Shown: piece by piece, positions 5,579 through 5,887 of the stretch | Position numbering within the stretch: position 1 is the first letter of the stretch | How the letters are laid out: each line of letters opens with the position of its first letter | From: Mangrovibacterium sp047972415 | GTDB taxonomy: Bacteria > Bacteroidota > Bacteroidia > Bacteroidales > Prolixibacteraceae | NCBI GenBank assembly: GCA_047972415.1 | Contig: JBKEAN010000038.1 | Location: 1-5,887 of the forward strand | Length of the DNA stretch: 5,887 bases | Direction of reading: 5' to 3' | Position numbers and translations under genes: made by a program | Notes under the pieces: generated by a model | The model's database searches: none | What the model was told of the DNA's origin: nothing | Seen by the model: the letters and a program-made list of their open reading frames with translations, nothing else

Positions 5579-5887
5579 TCAATGGTCTTCAACTGCCTTC
5601 CCGTCTTCTTTCCACATGGGTTTCATAAACAACAGGGAGCTGATCAAAAAACTGGTTCCGGCTACGGCGAGTGCCAGCGAAAGGCTGAATTTGTCGGTGA
5701 GGTAACCGAGCGCCGGGCCAATTACAGCAAAGTTGATGCGGATAACAAAATTGCGGATTGAAAGGATGGTAGCACGCACCTCGGATTTGGTGTAGCGGTT
5801 GATGTAGTCTTTCAGAATGGGGTGGGCAAGTCCGCGAACGAGGTAGAAGAAAAACAGCAAGCCAATTCCCCAAAGGCTAACCTCCCA
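5579..5887 (-). CDS. MFS transporter (C-terminal end only)
   Basis: The last 102 residues of an integral membrane protein; the start is beyond the right edge, and the internal TTG and ATG codons here are not starts. The visible part begins in a membrane segment (about residues 4-18) and continues through a hydrophilic loop with RGLAHPILKDYINRYTKSE (19-37). Two further membrane segments follow (about 47-63 and 67-88), then a charged tail ending in EDH. The loop with conserved RG, followed by IxRINFAVIGPALGYLTDKFS, is typical of the C-terminal half of Major Facilitator Superfamily permeases, where the GxLTDKF turn resembles the repeated MFS loop motif. Substrate and direction of transport cannot be inferred from this fragment. 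Its stop faces the stop of the PhnP-like gene across a 140-base gap. Confidence 0.82.
   Translation of the reverse strand, partial: WEVSLWGIGLLFFFYLVRGLAHPILKDYINRYTKSEVRATILSIRNFVIRINFAVIGPALGYLTDKFSLSLALAVAGTSFLISSLLFMKPMWKEDGKAVEDH

Overview
The window looks like ordinary chromosomal DNA of a Bacteroidota bacterium, probably of the Marinilabiliales/Prolixibacteraceae type. That placement is inference. It rests on protein sequences that read like that group, on start regions that mostly lack a strong Shine-Dalgarno, and on several matches to the Bacteroidota -7 promoter element TAnnTTTG. Nothing in the sequence indicates phage, insertion sequence, CRISPR, rRNA or tRNA. Nearly all of the DNA is accounted for by seven genes and short intergenic gaps.

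Layout from left to right. (1) The 3' end of a DHH/DHHA1 phosphoesterase (NrnA-like, + strand) ends at 196. (2) An intergenic stretch of about 200 bases carries short tandem repeats, mostly of period 7. (3) A 374-residue + strand gene fuses a YciB/IspZ-like membrane domain to a complete cytoplasmic Nudix hydrolase; it ends at a strong stem-loop at 1534-1568. (4) A convergent two-gene operon on the - strand encodes a one-Cys OhrR-type MarR repressor followed, 20 bases later, by an NfsB-like nitroreductase. Its promoter has a candidate OhrR operator placed exactly between the -33 and -7 elements. (5) A class III-like PPK2 polyphosphate kinase lies on the - strand. (6) A short RsmI-like tetrapyrrole-methylase-fold methyltransferase (- strand) is divergent from a PhnP-like metallo-beta-lactamase phosphodiesterase (+ strand), with 79 bases between them and one -7 element facing each way. 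(7) The C-terminal end of an MFS transporter (- strand) runs off the right edge.

Most genes look like independent housekeeping or stress functions: small-nucleotide and RNA turnover (NrnA, Nudix, PhnP-like), energy and nucleotide phosphorylation (PPK2), translation-linked methylation, and electrophile or peroxide response (OhrR plus nitroreductase). The clearest functional unit is the OhrR-nitroreductase operon. The most unusual protein is the YciB-Nudix fusion. I did not find convincing evidence of a wholly new multi-gene system.
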